From Alphaproteobacteria bacterium (lineage in GTDB: Bacteria > Pseudomonadota > Alphaproteobacteria > Acetobacterales > Acetobacteraceae): a stretch of 34,930 nt of DNA. Positions within the stretch are counted from its first letter, which is position 1. Each line of letters starts with the position of its first letter. Location: assembly GCA_026400845.1 (NCBI GenBank), contig JAPLOH010000135.1, forward strand, positions 1 through 34,930. The letters are read 5' to 3'. Shown in pieces: positions 15,304-28,811 of this stretch. The position numbers were made by a program, and so were the translations under genes. The notes under the pieces were generated by a model that was not told where the DNA came from, did no database searches, and saw only the letters and a list, made by a program, of their open reading frames with translations.

Positions 15304-16230
15304 GTGACGTTGATCGTAGCCAGCCGGCCGAATGTCTACACTGGGAGCCCGTTGGATCGCGCGGCGGAGAAGCGCGAGGATGCCGCGTTCATTGCCGCGG
15401 CTTTGGCTGATCCGCTGGCGTTGTTCGCCCCGGTGTGGCGGTCGCGCAATTTAATGCGCGGCAAGGCCGAGGGGAGGCCGGAGGCGGTGTTCCTGACGCA
15501 TGAGGCGGCCGAGGCGGTGCGGATGTCGGGCGGGCCGTGGGCGTTTCTGGGCCTTCAGGGGGGCGTGCCGCTGTTCACGGTGGATGTGAGTGCGGCGGAT
15601 GATCCGCTGCCGTTGCTGCCGGAGGGATTGGGCGAATTCGTCGATCTGCGGGCGGTGCCGGGCCTGTTGAACGGCGAGGAGGCCTCGATCATGGCCCATG
15701 CCCGCGGGCTGATGCACTGGCGCAGCCGGCACAAGTTCTGCGGCATTTGCGGGACGGCCTGCGAGGCGCGCAGTGCGGGGCATGTGATGTTCTGCACCGG
15801 CTGCAACACGCAGCATTTCCCGCGTACCGATCCGGCGGTGATCATGCTGGTGCATTCGGGCGACCGGGCGCTGCTCGGCCATTCCGCGCGGTTCCCGGGT
15901 TCCAACATGTATTCGACGCTGGCCGGTTTCGTGGAGCCGGGCGAGAGCCTGGAGGAGGCGGTGGCGCGCGAGGTGTTCGAGGAGGCAGGCGTGCGGGTGG
16001 GCCGGGTGCATTATCATTCGAGCCAGCCCTGGCCGTTCCCGGCCTCGATCATGCTTGGCTTCTACGCCGAGGCGACCACCGAGGAGATCACCATCGACCC
16101 TGGCGAGTTGGTCGATGCGCGCTGGTTCAGTCGCGACCAGCTGCGCAACCCGCGTGACCACGGGTTCCTTCTGCCGCGCGGCGACAGCATCGCGAGCCGG
16201 TTGATCGCGGACTGGCTCGCCGCCGGGTGA
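15304..16230 (+). CDS. nudC: NAD(+) diphosphatase / RNA-deNADding Nudix hydrolase
   Basis: Cleaves NADH (and NAD caps on RNA) to nicotinamide mononucleotide and AMP. The 308-residue protein has the zinc ribbon C146-x2-C149...C164-x2-C167, the Nudix box G208-x5-E...REVFEEAGV230, and the NudC-specific SQPWPFPASIMLGF motif at 240-253. The N-terminal 130 residues match the usual NudC N-terminal domain. The GTG at 15304 has GGAG (15294 region) about eight bases before it; longer starts would run through the upstream palindrome and are rejected. It converges with the superoxide dismutase gene, with a 37-nt gap. Confidence 0.93.
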   Translation: MTLIVASRPNVYTGSPLDRAAEKREDAAFIAAALADPLALFAPVWRSRNLMRGKAEGRPEAVFLTHEAAEAVRMSGGPWAFLGLQGGVPLFTVDVSAADDPLPLLPEGLGEFVDLRAVPGLLNGEEASIMAHARGLMHWRSRHKFCGICGTACEARSAGHVMFCTGCNTQHFPRTDPAVIMLVHSGDRALLGHSARFPGSNMYSTLAGFVEPGESLEEAVAREVFEEAGVRVGRVHYHSSQPWPFPASIMLGFYAEATTEEITIDPGELVDARWFSRDQLRNPRDHGFLLPRGDSIASRLIADWLAAG

Positions 16231-16243
16231 CCCCCCGGCGGCG
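16218..16243. terminator. GC-rich hairpin at the nudC stop, between convergent genes
   Basis: CGCCGCCGGG (16218-16227) pairs perfectly with CCCGGCGGCG (16234-16243) around a 6-nt loop that contains the nudC stop codon. It could stop transcripts from both convergent genes, but there is no T-run on either side, so Rho or another factor may be needed. Confidence 0.4.
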
Positions 16244-16267
16244 CCAGCTGCTTCAGCGCCGGTCGGC

Positions 16268-16990
16268 TCAGATGGTCAGCGTGCCGGCCATCGCCTGCCC
16301 GTAGCGGGCGGAGACTTTCGACCAGTCGACCACGTTCCACCAGGCGGCGAGGTAGTCCGGCCGGCGGTTCTGGTATTTCAGGTAGTAGGCGTGCTCCCAC
16401 ACGTCATTGCCCATCAGCACGCGGGCGCCGTCCATCAGCGGGCTGTCCTGGTTGGAGCGCGGCAGCAGGGCGAGCTTGCCCTCCTTCGTCACCGTGACGA
16501 ACACCCAGCCGGAGCCGAACAGGCTGCCGCCGGCGCGGTTGAAGCTGGTTTTGAAGGCCTCGAAGCCGCCGAGATCGCGATCGATCGCCGCCGCCAGCGC
16601 GCCGGTGGGGGCGCCGCCTTTGCCGCCCATGATTTGCCAGTACATCGTGTGGTTCACATGCGTGCCGCCGTTGTTGCGCACGGCGGTGCGGATCGCTTCC
16701 GGCACTTCCTGGATGCGCATCAACAGGGCATCGGCACTGAGTGCGGCGAGCTGGCCATGGTCCTTCAGTGCGGTGTTGAGGTTGACGACCCCGGCGGCGT
16801 GATGGCGGTCGTGGTGGTACTGCATCGTCAGGGCGTCGATATGCGGCTCGTTGGCGTCGAAGGCGTAGGGCAGCGGGGGAAGGATGTGCGGCCCGGTGGC
16901 CGGGGCAGCCTGGGCGAAGGCGATGCGCGGTGCGGCGAACAGCGTGGCGCCCGCGGCGGCGGCGGTGAACAAATGGCGGCGTGACAGCAT
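16268..16990 (-). CDS. Tat-exported superoxide dismutase, Mn-type signature
   Basis: Converts superoxide to oxygen and peroxide, probably in the periplasm. The 240-residue protein begins with a twin-arginine signal (MLSRRHLFTAAAAGATLF, with an AFAQA cleavage site near residue 27). Metal ligands by alignment to E. coli enzymes are H59, H114, D196 and H200, in YHHDRHH, THVNHTMYW and DVWEHAYY. Q181 in NQDSPLM occupies the position of the Mn-enzyme glutamine, and the Fe-enzyme glutamine site (before HVNH) is glycine/threonine, so manganese is favoured. GGGGAG eight bases before the ATG at 16990 supports this start. It is divergent from dnaN with 169 bp between. Confidence 0.92.
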   Translation of the reverse strand: MLSRRHLFTAAAAGATLFAAPRIAFAQAAPATGPHILPPLPYAFDANEPHIDALTMQYHHDRHHAAGVVNLNTALKDHGQLAALSADALLMRIQEVPEAIRTAVRNNGGTHVNHTMYWQIMGGKGGAPTGALAAAIDRDLGGFEAFKTSFNRAGGSLFGSGWVFVTVTKEGKLALLPRSNQDSPLMDGARVLMGNDVWEHAYYLKYQNRRPDYLAAWWNVVDWSKVSARYGQAMAGTLTI

Positions 16991-17070
16991 TGACGTAACT
17001 CCCCTTCGTCGGTTCAGGTGATCCATCATACGGCGGCGCACGGCGGTTGGATGCGTCGGCGTTGCGCACT

Positions 17071-17099
17071 TTGCGCGGTCACGGCGGCATTGCTATGGT
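17071..17099 (+). promoter_or_regulatory. Probable dnaN promoter
   Basis: TTGCGC (17071-17076), a 17-nt spacer and TATGGT (17094-17099) lie 61 nt before the dnaN start in the gap divergent from the superoxide dismutase gene. The spacing is ideal for a sigma-70-type promoter; the -35 differs from consensus in its second half. Confidence 0.45.
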
Positions 17100-17159
17100 A
17101 AAAGGCCGCGAGTCCCTCGCGCCTGCACGTTTGCTACTGCGATCCCAGAGGATGATCAG

Positions 17160-18284
17160 ATGAAGTTCACGGCCGACCGCGCAACGCTGCTCAAGGCGCT
17201 CGCCCATGTGCAGAGCGTGGTGGAGAAGCGCAACACCATTCCGATCCTCGCCAACGTGATGATCGCGGTGCGCGACAGCAAGCTGACCCTGACGGCGACG
17301 GACATGGAGATCGCCGTCGTCGAGGAGGTCGCCGCGCAATCGAGCCGCAACGGCGCCTGTACCGCGCCGGCATCGACGCTGTATGAGATCGTCCGCCGGC
17401 TGCCCGAGGGCGTGCAGGTGGAGTTCGATCATCCCGGCGGCGATGCGCCGGTGAAGCTGCGCGCCGGGCGCTACGCGACCAGCCTGGTGGCGCTGCCGAT
17501 CGATGATTTCCCCTCGATGACCGCCGGCACCTTGCCGCATAAGTTCGCGCTGGGCGGCCAGACGCTGCGCGCGCTGATCGATCGCACCCGCTTCGCCATC
17601 TCCACCGAGGAGACGCGCTACTACCTCAACGGCATCTACGTGCACGCCGCCGATATCGGCGGCACCAAGGTGCTGCGCGCGGTGGCAACCGACGGGCATC
17701 GCCTCGCCCGCGTCGAGGAGCCGCTGCCGCCGGGCGCCGGCGGCATGCCCGGCGTGATCATCCCGCGCAAGACGATCAACGAGCTGCGCAAACTGCTCGA
17801 CGAGGTTTCCGGCGAGGTCGATATCGCCTTGTCGGACACCCGCATCCAGTTCCGCGTCGGCACCATCATGCTCACCAGCAAGTTGATCGACGGCACTTTC
17901 CCGGAATACGAACGCGTGATCCCGCGCGACAACGAGAAGGTGCTGCGGGTCAGCAGCGCCGATTTCGCCCAGGCAGTGGCCCGCGTGGCGGCGATTTCGT
18001 CCGAGCGTTCGCGCCCCGTGAAAATGTCGCTGGCGCGCGATCTGCTGGTGCTGAGTGCGGCGAGCGCCGAGCAGGGCTCGGCGAGCGAGGAGCTTGATGC
18101 CGACCGGGTGAAGTATGAGGCCGGGCCGCTCGAGATCGGCTTCCAGGCGCGCTACCTCAACGACATCACCGACCAGATCAAGGGCGATGTCGAGTTCCGC
18201 TTCTCCGACGGCGCGGCGCCGACCATCGTGCAGGACGCGGGCGATGCCAGCGCGCTCTACGTGCTGATGCCGATGCGAGTTTGA
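17160..18284 (+). CDS. dnaN: DNA polymerase III sliding clamp (beta subunit)
   Basis: Ring-shaped dimer that tethers DNA polymerase III to the template. The 374-residue protein has the three clamp domains in order; MKFTADRATLLKALAHVQSVVEKRNTIPIL at the start and the C-terminal YVLMPMRV are diagnostic, and the middle RKTINELRKLL stretch and EYERVIPRDNEK follow the family. GAGGA lies just before the ATG at 17160. dnaA is not next to it, unlike the classic dnaA-dnaN order. recF starts 38 nt after the stop, across a small tandem repeat. A promoter-like sequence is visible upstream. Confidence 0.97.
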   Translation: MKFTADRATLLKALAHVQSVVEKRNTIPILANVMIAVRDSKLTLTATDMEIAVVEEVAAQSSRNGACTAPASTLYEIVRRLPEGVQVEFDHPGGDAPVKLRAGRYATSLVALPIDDFPSMTAGTLPHKFALGGQTLRALIDRTRFAISTEETRYYLNGIYVHAADIGGTKVLRAVATDGHRLARVEEPLPPGAGGMPGVIIPRKTINELRKLLDEVSGEVDIALSDTRIQFRVGTIMLTSKLIDGTFPEYERVIPRDNEKVLRVSSADFAQAVARVAAISSERSRPVKMSLARDLLVLSAASAEQGSASEELDADRVKYEAGPLEIGFQARYLNDITDQIKGDVEFRFSDGAAPTIVQDAGDASALYVLMPMRV

Positions 18285-18322
18285 TAGGGCGAGTGTGATG
18301 GGGCGGGTTTGATGGAGCGAGT

Positions 18323-18324
<2 letters not shown>
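18283..18324 (+). repeat. Three 14-nt tandem repeats between dnaN and recF
   Basis: Units GATAGGGCGAGTGT, GATGGGGCGGGTTT and GATGGAGCGAGTGT run head to tail from the dnaN stop into the recF start. The last unit supplies the GGAG ribosome site and most of the recF GTG start codon; the earlier units hold similar GGGG and GGAG-like tracts. Partial similarity continues into the last dnaN codons. Confidence 0.7.
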
Positions 18325-23167
<4,843 letters not shown>

Positions 23168-23251
23168 GCAGGATGTCACCGAACGCGACTTGACGGCGCG
23201 CCGCCACTGCGGCGCAGTGTGCCGATCAATGCTGCCCGGAGGCCGCCCTCG

Positions 23252-24535
23252 ATGAACACACAACAATTGCTCGCCCGCCGTGACCAGCTCATGGGCACCG
23301 GCACGCCGCTGTTCTACTCAACGCCGCTGCATCTCGTGCGGGGCGACGGGGTCTATTTGTATGACCCGGCGGGCAAGCGCTACGTGGACATGTACAACAA
23401 CGTCCCCTGCGTCGGCCACGCCAACCCCTATATCGTCGAGGCGATGACCAAGGCGCAGTCCACGCTCAACGTGCACAGCCGCTATCTGCACGAGGGCATC
23501 CTCAACTTCATCGAGCGCCTGGTGGGCCTTCATAAGGGACCGAAGATCGAGAGCGTCATCGTCTCCTGCTCCGGCACCGAGGCGATCGAGGTGGCGCTGC
23601 GCATGGCCCGCTTCGCCACCGGGAAGAACGGCATCGTCTGCTCCAACGCCACCTATCACGGCAATTCCGAGGCGGTGAGCAAGCTGACGCGCCTGGTCAG
23701 CGGGCAGAACTCCAGCCCCGAGGTGCGCTCCTTCCCCTTCCCCGAACTGTACCGCCCGCTGCGCGAGGGGCTGAGCGCGGCTGAGCTGTGCGAGGCCTAC
23801 CTCGCGGAACTCGCCGCCGCCATCAAAAGCCTGAACGACAGCGGCCAGGGCTTCGCCGGGCTGATCCTGTGCTCCATCCTCGCCAATGAGGGGCTGCCGG
23901 ACATCCCCGGTGACTTCATGGCCCGCGCCGCCGCCATGGCGCGCGCCGCCGGCGGGCTGGTGATCTCCGACGAGGTGCAGGCCGGCTATGCCCGCAGCGG
24001 CAAGTGGTGGGGCTATGAGGTGACCGGCTTCACGCCCGATATCGTCGTCACCGGCAAGCCGATGGGCAACGGCCTGCCGCTCGCCGCGACGGCCGCGAGC
24101 AAGGAGCTGGTGGACGGGTTCCGCGCCCGCACCCGCTACTTCAACACCTTCGCCTCAAGCCCGCTGCAGGCCGCCGTCGGCCATGCGGTGATCGACTATA
24201 TCGAGCGCGAGAACCTGCTCGACAGCGTCACCACCGTCGGCGCCAGCCTCAAGGCGGCGCTGCGGCAGCGCGCGGCCTCCTGCCCCATCATCGGCGATGT
24301 GCGCGGCGTCGGCCTGTTCGTCGGCGTCGAGATCATCAAGGACGACGGCCACAACACACCCGACGTCGAGCGCACCGTCGATATCGTCGACCGCCTGAAG
24401 GAGAAGGGCTTCCTCACCAGCAATGCCGGCATTTTCCGCAACGTGCTGAAGTTCCGCCCGCCGCTGGTGTTCAAGCAGGAACACGCCGACGCCTTCCTGG
24501 TCGCATTCGACGAAATCATGGCGGAGATCGGCTGA
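23252..24535 (+). CDS. Class-III PLP enzyme, phospholyase/aminotransferase type
   Basis: A 427-residue fold-type I PLP enzyme. The PLP lysine is K269 in VTGKPMGNGLPLA, the pyridine-nitrogen aspartate D240 in VISDEVQAGYARSGKWWG, and the phosphate site SGTEA lies at 107-111. The N-terminal YDPAGKRYVDMYNNVPCVGHANPYIVEA block and the TLNVHSRYLHEGI segment are typical of the AGXT2L group, whose characterised members eliminate phosphate and ammonia from phosphoethanolamine or 5-phosphohydroxylysine. A true transaminase role cannot be excluded. GGAGG at 23238-23242 supports the ATG at 23252. The dioxygenase gene starts 2 nt after the stop. Confidence 0.85.
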   Translation: MNTQQLLARRDQLMGTGTPLFYSTPLHLVRGDGVYLYDPAGKRYVDMYNNVPCVGHANPYIVEAMTKAQSTLNVHSRYLHEGILNFIERLVGLHKGPKIESVIVSCSGTEAIEVALRMARFATGKNGIVCSNATYHGNSEAVSKLTRLVSGQNSSPEVRSFPFPELYRPLREGLSAAELCEAYLAELAAAIKSLNDSGQGFAGLILCSILANEGLPDIPGDFMARAAAMARAAGGLVISDEVQAGYARSGKWWGYEVTGFTPDIVVTGKPMGNGLPLAATAASKELVDGFRARTRYFNTFASSPLQAAVGHAVIDYIERENLLDSVTTVGASLKAALRQRAASCPIIGDVRGVGLFVGVEIIKDDGHNTPDVERTVDIVDRLKEKGFLTSNAGIFRNVLKFRPPLVFKQEHADAFLVAFDEIMAEIG

Positions 24536-24537
24536 GC

Positions 24538-25404
24538 ATGCTCCGCACCACGCCGCTGCACCGCGATTTCGCCGTCGAGGTTCACGGCGTGGATCTGCGG
24601 ACGCTCACGCCGACCGATGGATATCCCCCGATCCGCGAGTTGTTTGAGCGCCATTCGCTGCTGCTGTTCCGCGGCCAGCAGCTCGATGACGAGGGCCATC
24701 TCGCCTTCGGGGCGCTGTTCGGCCCGATCGAGGACCGCTCGATGGGCGCCAAGGGGCCGAAACCCCGGATGGACAACGTCAGCAACAAGATCGGCGAGAA
24801 CACCATCTCGGCGCCCGACGATTTCCACACCCTGAACCTCATCGGCAACCAGCTCTGGCACACCGACAGCACGTTCCTGCCGGTGCCCGCGCTGGCGAAC
24901 ATCCTGGCCGCGCGGGTGCTGAGCTCCACTGGGGGCGAGACCGAGTTCGTCAGCACCCGCGCCGCCTGGCGGGACATGCCGGAAGCGCTCAAGGCCACCG
25001 TGCGCAACGCCGTGTTCCGCCACCGCGCCTCGCATTCCCGCAGCAAAATCAACGCCGAACTCGCCAAGCTCAAAAACTTCACCAAGTGGCCGGACCAGAC
25101 CTGGAAAGCCCTATGGCGCAACCCGGTGACCGGGGAGGAGGCGCTCTACATCGCCTCCCACGTCTGCGCCATCGAGGGCATGCCGGCCGAGGAAGGAACG
25201 GCGCTGATCGACCGGCTGACCGCGTTCTGCACCACGGGCGAGCGCATCTACACCCATGCCTGGCAGCCCGGCGACGTCGTCATCTGGGACGAGCGGGCGA
25301 CCATGCATCGTGGCCGCCCCTGGCCCTACAACGAGGAGCGCACGCTCGCCTCGATCTGCATCTCCGTGCAGGACAGCGACGGGCTGGCGGCGATCCGGGG
25401 ATAG
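24538..25404 (+). CDS. TauD/TfdA-type 2-oxoglutarate and Fe(II)-dependent dioxygenase
   Basis: A 288-residue hydroxylase. The iron triad is H108-x-D110 (LWHTDSTF) and H257 (ATMHRGRPWPYNEER), and R268 is the expected 2-oxoglutarate carboxylate ligand. The whole double-stranded beta-helix is present: LLLFRGQQLDDEGHLAFGALFG near the start and PGDVVIWDERATMHRG near the end. Family members hydroxylate taurine, herbicides, carnitine precursors and others; specificity cannot be read directly. It is 2 nt downstream of the PLP enzyme and 9 nt upstream of the MFS gene, so all three are probably one transcript, which suggests hydroxylation of the compound that the kinase and PLP enzyme act on. Confidence 0.88.
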   Translation: MLRTTPLHRDFAVEVHGVDLRTLTPTDGYPPIRELFERHSLLLFRGQQLDDEGHLAFGALFGPIEDRSMGAKGPKPRMDNVSNKIGENTISAPDDFHTLNLIGNQLWHTDSTFLPVPALANILAARVLSSTGGETEFVSTRAAWRDMPEALKATVRNAVFRHRASHSRSKINAELAKLKNFTKWPDQTWKALWRNPVTGEEALYIASHVCAIEGMPAEEGTALIDRLTAFCTTGERIYTHAWQPGDVVIWDERATMHRGRPWPYNEERTLASICISVQDSDGLAAIRG

Positions 25405-25413
25405 ATCGCCGGG

Positions 25414-26643
25414 GTGACCGACCGCAGCCTCATCGGCCTCAACTGGCTGAACCTCCTCGTCGCGCTGATGCAAACGGGGTTCGGCGCCTTCCTCGCGGTC
25501 TATCTCACCACCCATGGCTGGACCGGCGCCGAGGTCGGTTTCGCGCTTTCGGTCAGCGCGATGGCGGCGATGGGCTCGCAGATCCCCGGCGGCCTGCTGG
25601 TCGATGCCGCGCCGAGCAAGCGGGTGGCGGCCGGGGGGGCGATCCTGCTGGTGGCACTCGCGGCGCTGATGATCGGCATCTGGCCGAGCCATCGCGTGGT
25701 GCTGCTGGCCGCGGTGCTGCAAGGGGCGGCAAGCTGCGTGCTCGGCCCCTCGATCGCCGCGATCACCCTGGCGCTGGCGCACAAGGACACGCTCGGCGAG
25801 CGGTTCGGCCACAATGCCCGCTTCGCGGCCCTCGGCTCGGTGGCGGCGGCGGGGCTGATGGGGGCGATCGGCACCTGGTACTCGCACCGCGCCACCATCA
25901 TCTTGGCCGCCTTTGCCGGTTTCGCGGCCCTTGCCGCGCTGGCGGCGATCCACCCGGATGACCTCGCCGCCGCCCATGTCCGCACCGACCACCGCGCCGC
26001 GCCGCCCAAGCGCGCCCGCCCGGAACCCGACCGCGGCTGGCAGGTCGCCTCCGATCCATGCCTGCTGATTTTCGGCGCCTGCCTCGGGCTGTTCTATCTC
26101 GGCAATGCCTGGGTGCTGCCGCTCGCCGCCAACGCCATAGCGCGCACCGGCTGGCACGGCACCGCGCTTGTCGTGGCCGCCGCCATCATTGTCCCGCAAC
26201 TGATTGCCGCCGCGCTGTCGCCGCGGATTGGCCGGCTCGCGCAGGTTCATGGCCGGCGGATCGTGCTGCTCGCCGGATTTGTGGCGATGACGCTGCGCGC
26301 GCTGTTGCTGGCGATGGACGCGCATCCGCTGCTGATGATCGCGTTCCAGGCGCTCGACGGCGTAAGTGCCGCGGTGCTCGGCGTGCTGATCCCGCTGATC
26401 GTTGCCGACATCACCCATCATCGCGGCCGCTTCAACCTCGCGATGGGCATCGTCGGCTTGTTCATGGGGGTGGGCACCGCGCTCAGCACGCTGCTGGGCG
26501 GCGCGATCGCCGACCACTTCGGTGACGGCACCGCCTTCGTCGCGCTGGCCGCCGCGGGGGCGGCCGGGAGCCTTCTGGTGTGGACGGCGCTGCCCGAGAC
26601 GCGGCACCGTGCGTCCTCCCGCCCCACCGCACGTACCGCCTGA
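25414..26643 (+). CDS. Major facilitator superfamily transporter
   Basis: A 409-residue membrane protein with about 12 hydrophobic segments, starting with NWLNLLVALMQTGFGAFLAVYL and including the loop-2/3-like sequence GGLLVDAAPSKRVAAGGA. The central loop (about 185-205) is basic and proline-rich, as is usual between the two six-helix halves. Nothing in the sequence gives the substrate. The GTG start at 25414 lies 9 nt after the dioxygenase stop, and the debranching-type gene follows 8 nt after its end, so it may export or import the substrate of the upstream cluster. Confidence 0.85.
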   Translation: MTDRSLIGLNWLNLLVALMQTGFGAFLAVYLTTHGWTGAEVGFALSVSAMAAMGSQIPGGLLVDAAPSKRVAAGGAILLVALAALMIGIWPSHRVVLLAAVLQGAASCVLGPSIAAITLALAHKDTLGERFGHNARFAALGSVAAAGLMGAIGTWYSHRATIILAAFAGFAALAALAAIHPDDLAAAHVRTDHRAAPPKRARPEPDRGWQVASDPCLLIFGACLGLFYLGNAWVLPLAANAIARTGWHGTALVVAAAIIVPQLIAAALSPRIGRLAQVHGRRIVLLAGFVAMTLRALLLAMDAHPLLMIAFQALDGVSAAVLGVLIPLIVADITHHRGRFNLAMGIVGLFMGVGTALSTLLGGAIADHFGDGTAFVALAAAGAAGSLLVWTALPETRHRASSRPTARTA

Positions 26644-26651
26644 GGAACCCC

Positions 26652-28811
26652 ATGCCGCTTGAAATCACCGTCGGCCCGCCGCAGCTCGTCGTGCATCACG
26701 GCCAGACCGTCTTCGCCGCCGAGCCCGACGGCCAGGTGCTCGCCGACACCCAAAAGGGCCTGATGTTCCGCGACACGCGGCTCATCAGCCACTGGCGGAT
26801 CTACGCCAACGGAGAGTCGTGGGAGCTGCTGAACGGTGGCGCGGTGACGCATTTCGCCGCCCGCATCTTTCTCACCAACCGCGCCATCCGCACCGTCGAC
26901 GGCGAGATCCCCGCCCGCAGCATGAGCCTGGTGATCGGCCGCTGGGCGAGCGGCGGCATCCACGAGGACCTCGACATCACCAACCACGGCATGGCGCCGG
27001 TGCGGTTCAACCTCGACGTCTCGATCCGCTCGGATTTCGCCGATGTGTTCGAAGTGAAATCCGGCCGCATGGTCCGCCGCGGCCGGATGACGACCGAGTG
27101 GTCGGACATGACGCAGACCTTGCGCACCTCCTACATCAACGCCGATTTCCATCGCGCGGTGAATATCGAGGTGCGCTCCGAGACCGCGGCGGTGCATGCC
27201 AACGGGCGGCTCAGCTTCGATATCACCCTGCGCCCGGGTGCAAGCTGGCACGCCTGCCTGCTCTACGAGATCATCGACGACGGCCAGAGCTTCGCCGCGC
27301 CCGCGGGCTGCATCGGCGGCGCCGCCCACTCGCCGGCCGCGCACAGCCTCGCCGCCTGGCGGGTGCGGGCGACCCGGCTCGACAGCACCTGCGAGATTTT
27401 CCGCACCCAGTTCGCCCAGGCCATCGATGACGTCGCCTCCCTGCGCCTGCCGATCGAGGAGGGCGGCGTGACGCATATGCTGCCCGCGGCGGGGCTGCCG
27501 TGGTTCCTCGTCCCCTTCGGGCGGGACAGCCTGATCGTCTCGCTGCAATGCCTGCCGGTGACCGACGAGTTCGCCCGTGGCGCGCTCGCCGTGCTCGGCG
27601 CCCGCCAATCGACCGGCTACGACGCGGCACGCGATGCGGAGCCGGGGAAGATCTTGCACGAACAGCGCCTCGGCGAACTCGCGCATTTCAAGCTGATCCC
27701 GCACACCCCCTATTTCGGCACCGCCGACGCCACCCCGCTCTACGTCATCCTGCTGCACGCGGCGTGGCGCTGGACCGGCGATGACACGCTACTGGACGCG
27801 CATCTCGACACCGCCGAGCGCTGCCTCGGCTGGATCGACCGGGATGGCGACCGCGACGGCGACGGGTTCCAGGAATACCAGACCAGGGCGGCCAAAGGCG
27901 GCTACGAGAACATGGGTTGGAAGGACGCCGGCGACGCGGTGCTGTACGCCGATGGCTCCCGGGTGAAGGGGCCCAAGGCGCTGTGCGAGTTGCAGGCCTA
28001 TGTCTACGCCGCGTGGCGCGGCATGGCGGAGATCCATCGCCATCGCGGCAACCACGCCCGCGCCGCTGAGTTGACCCGCAAAGCCGCCGATTTGTTCAAT
28101 CGCTTCAACGCGGTGTTCTGGGACGAGGCGCTCGGCACCTACATCTACGCGCTCGATGGCGACAAGCGCCCGGTGCGCAGCGTGGTCTCCAACGTCGGGC
28201 ACTGCCTGTGGGCCGGGCTGGTGCGGCCCGACCGGGCACGGCGCGTGGTCGAGCGGCTGATGGCGAAGGACATGTTCAGCGGCTGGGGTATCCGCACGCT
28301 GTCCGCCGAGCACATCGCCTTCAACCCCTATTCCTACCACAACGGCTCGGTCTGGCCGCACGACAACGGCTTGATCGCGCAGGGTTTCGCCCGCTACGGC
28401 TTCCATGCCGAGGCAGCAAAGGTGGCCCGCGCGGTGTCGGAGGCGGCGAGCTACTTCGCGCTGCACCAGGTGCCGGAACTCTACGCCGGCATCGAGCGGG
28501 ACGGCACGGATTTCCCGGTGCAGTGCCTCGGCGCCAACGTGCCGCAGGCCTGGGCGGCGGGCTCGGCTTTCGCGATGCTGCACGCCCTCGCCGGTTTCGC
28601 GCCGGACGGGCCGGGCGGGGTGCTCGGGCTCGATCCGGTGTTGCCGGACTGGCTGCCCGATCTGCGCCTCGATGGGCTCTCTCTCGGCTCAGCGGATTTT
28701 GCCGTCGATCTCCTGCGCGACGCCAGCACGACGCGGATGGTGCAGCGCGGCGGCCCCGCAGGCGTGCTGCGTCACGCTGAGCGTGACTGGGACAGGCCGG
28801 GCTGTGCCTGA
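26652..28811 (+). CDS. Glycogen-debranching/amylo-alpha-1,6-glucosidase family glycosidase
   Basis: A 719-residue protein with an N-terminal beta-sandwich (GDE-N type; EPDGQVLADTQKGLMFRDTRLIS at about 27-48) followed by an (alpha/alpha)6 barrel. Barrel landmarks are WFLVPFGRDSLIVSLQ near 281-296, DRDGDGFQEYQ near 402-412, GWKDAGDAVLYADG near 422-435 and YNPYSYHNGSVWPHDNGLIA-like sequence near 557-575. Proteins of this type occur in trehalose, glycogen or glucosylglycerate contexts; no such genes are adjacent, so the substrate is not assigned. The ATG at 26652 has TGAGGA just before it. Its last 40 nt overlap the end of the convergent amidase gene. Confidence 0.88.
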   Translation: MPLEITVGPPQLVVHHGQTVFAAEPDGQVLADTQKGLMFRDTRLISHWRIYANGESWELLNGGAVTHFAARIFLTNRAIRTVDGEIPARSMSLVIGRWASGGIHEDLDITNHGMAPVRFNLDVSIRSDFADVFEVKSGRMVRRGRMTTEWSDMTQTLRTSYINADFHRAVNIEVRSETAAVHANGRLSFDITLRPGASWHACLLYEIIDDGQSFAAPAGCIGGAAHSPAAHSLAAWRVRATRLDSTCEIFRTQFAQAIDDVASLRLPIEEGGVTHMLPAAGLPWFLVPFGRDSLIVSLQCLPVTDEFARGALAVLGARQSTGYDAARDAEPGKILHEQRLGELAHFKLIPHTPYFGTADATPLYVILLHAAWRWTGDDTLLDAHLDTAERCLGWIDRDGDRDGDGFQEYQTRAAKGGYENMGWKDAGDAVLYADGSRVKGPKALCELQAYVYAAWRGMAEIHRHRGNHARAAELTRKAADLFNRFNAVFWDEALGTYIYALDGDKRPVRSVVSNVGHCLWAGLVRPDRARRVVERLMAKDMFSGWGIRTLSAEHIAFNPYSYHNGSVWPHDNGLIAQGFARYGFHAEAAKVARAVSEAASYFALHQVPELYAGIERDGTDFPVQCLGANVPQAWAAGSAFAMLHALAGFAPDGPGGVLGLDPVLPDWLPDLRLDGLSLGSADFAVDLLRDASTTRMVQRGGPAGVLRHAERDWDRPGCA
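28771..28787. terminator. 17-bp dyad at the amidase stop, inside the debranching gene end
   Basis: GTCACGC (28771-28777), loop TGA, GCGTGAC (28781-28787). It includes the amidase stop codon and lies in the zone where the two convergent coding regions overlap. A transcription-stopping role is possible but there is no T-run. Confidence 0.3.

Noticed and set aside
16991-17159. Replication origin next to dnaN
   Set aside because: No cluster of DnaA boxes (TTATCCACA-like) is visible in the gap, and dnaA is not adjacent.
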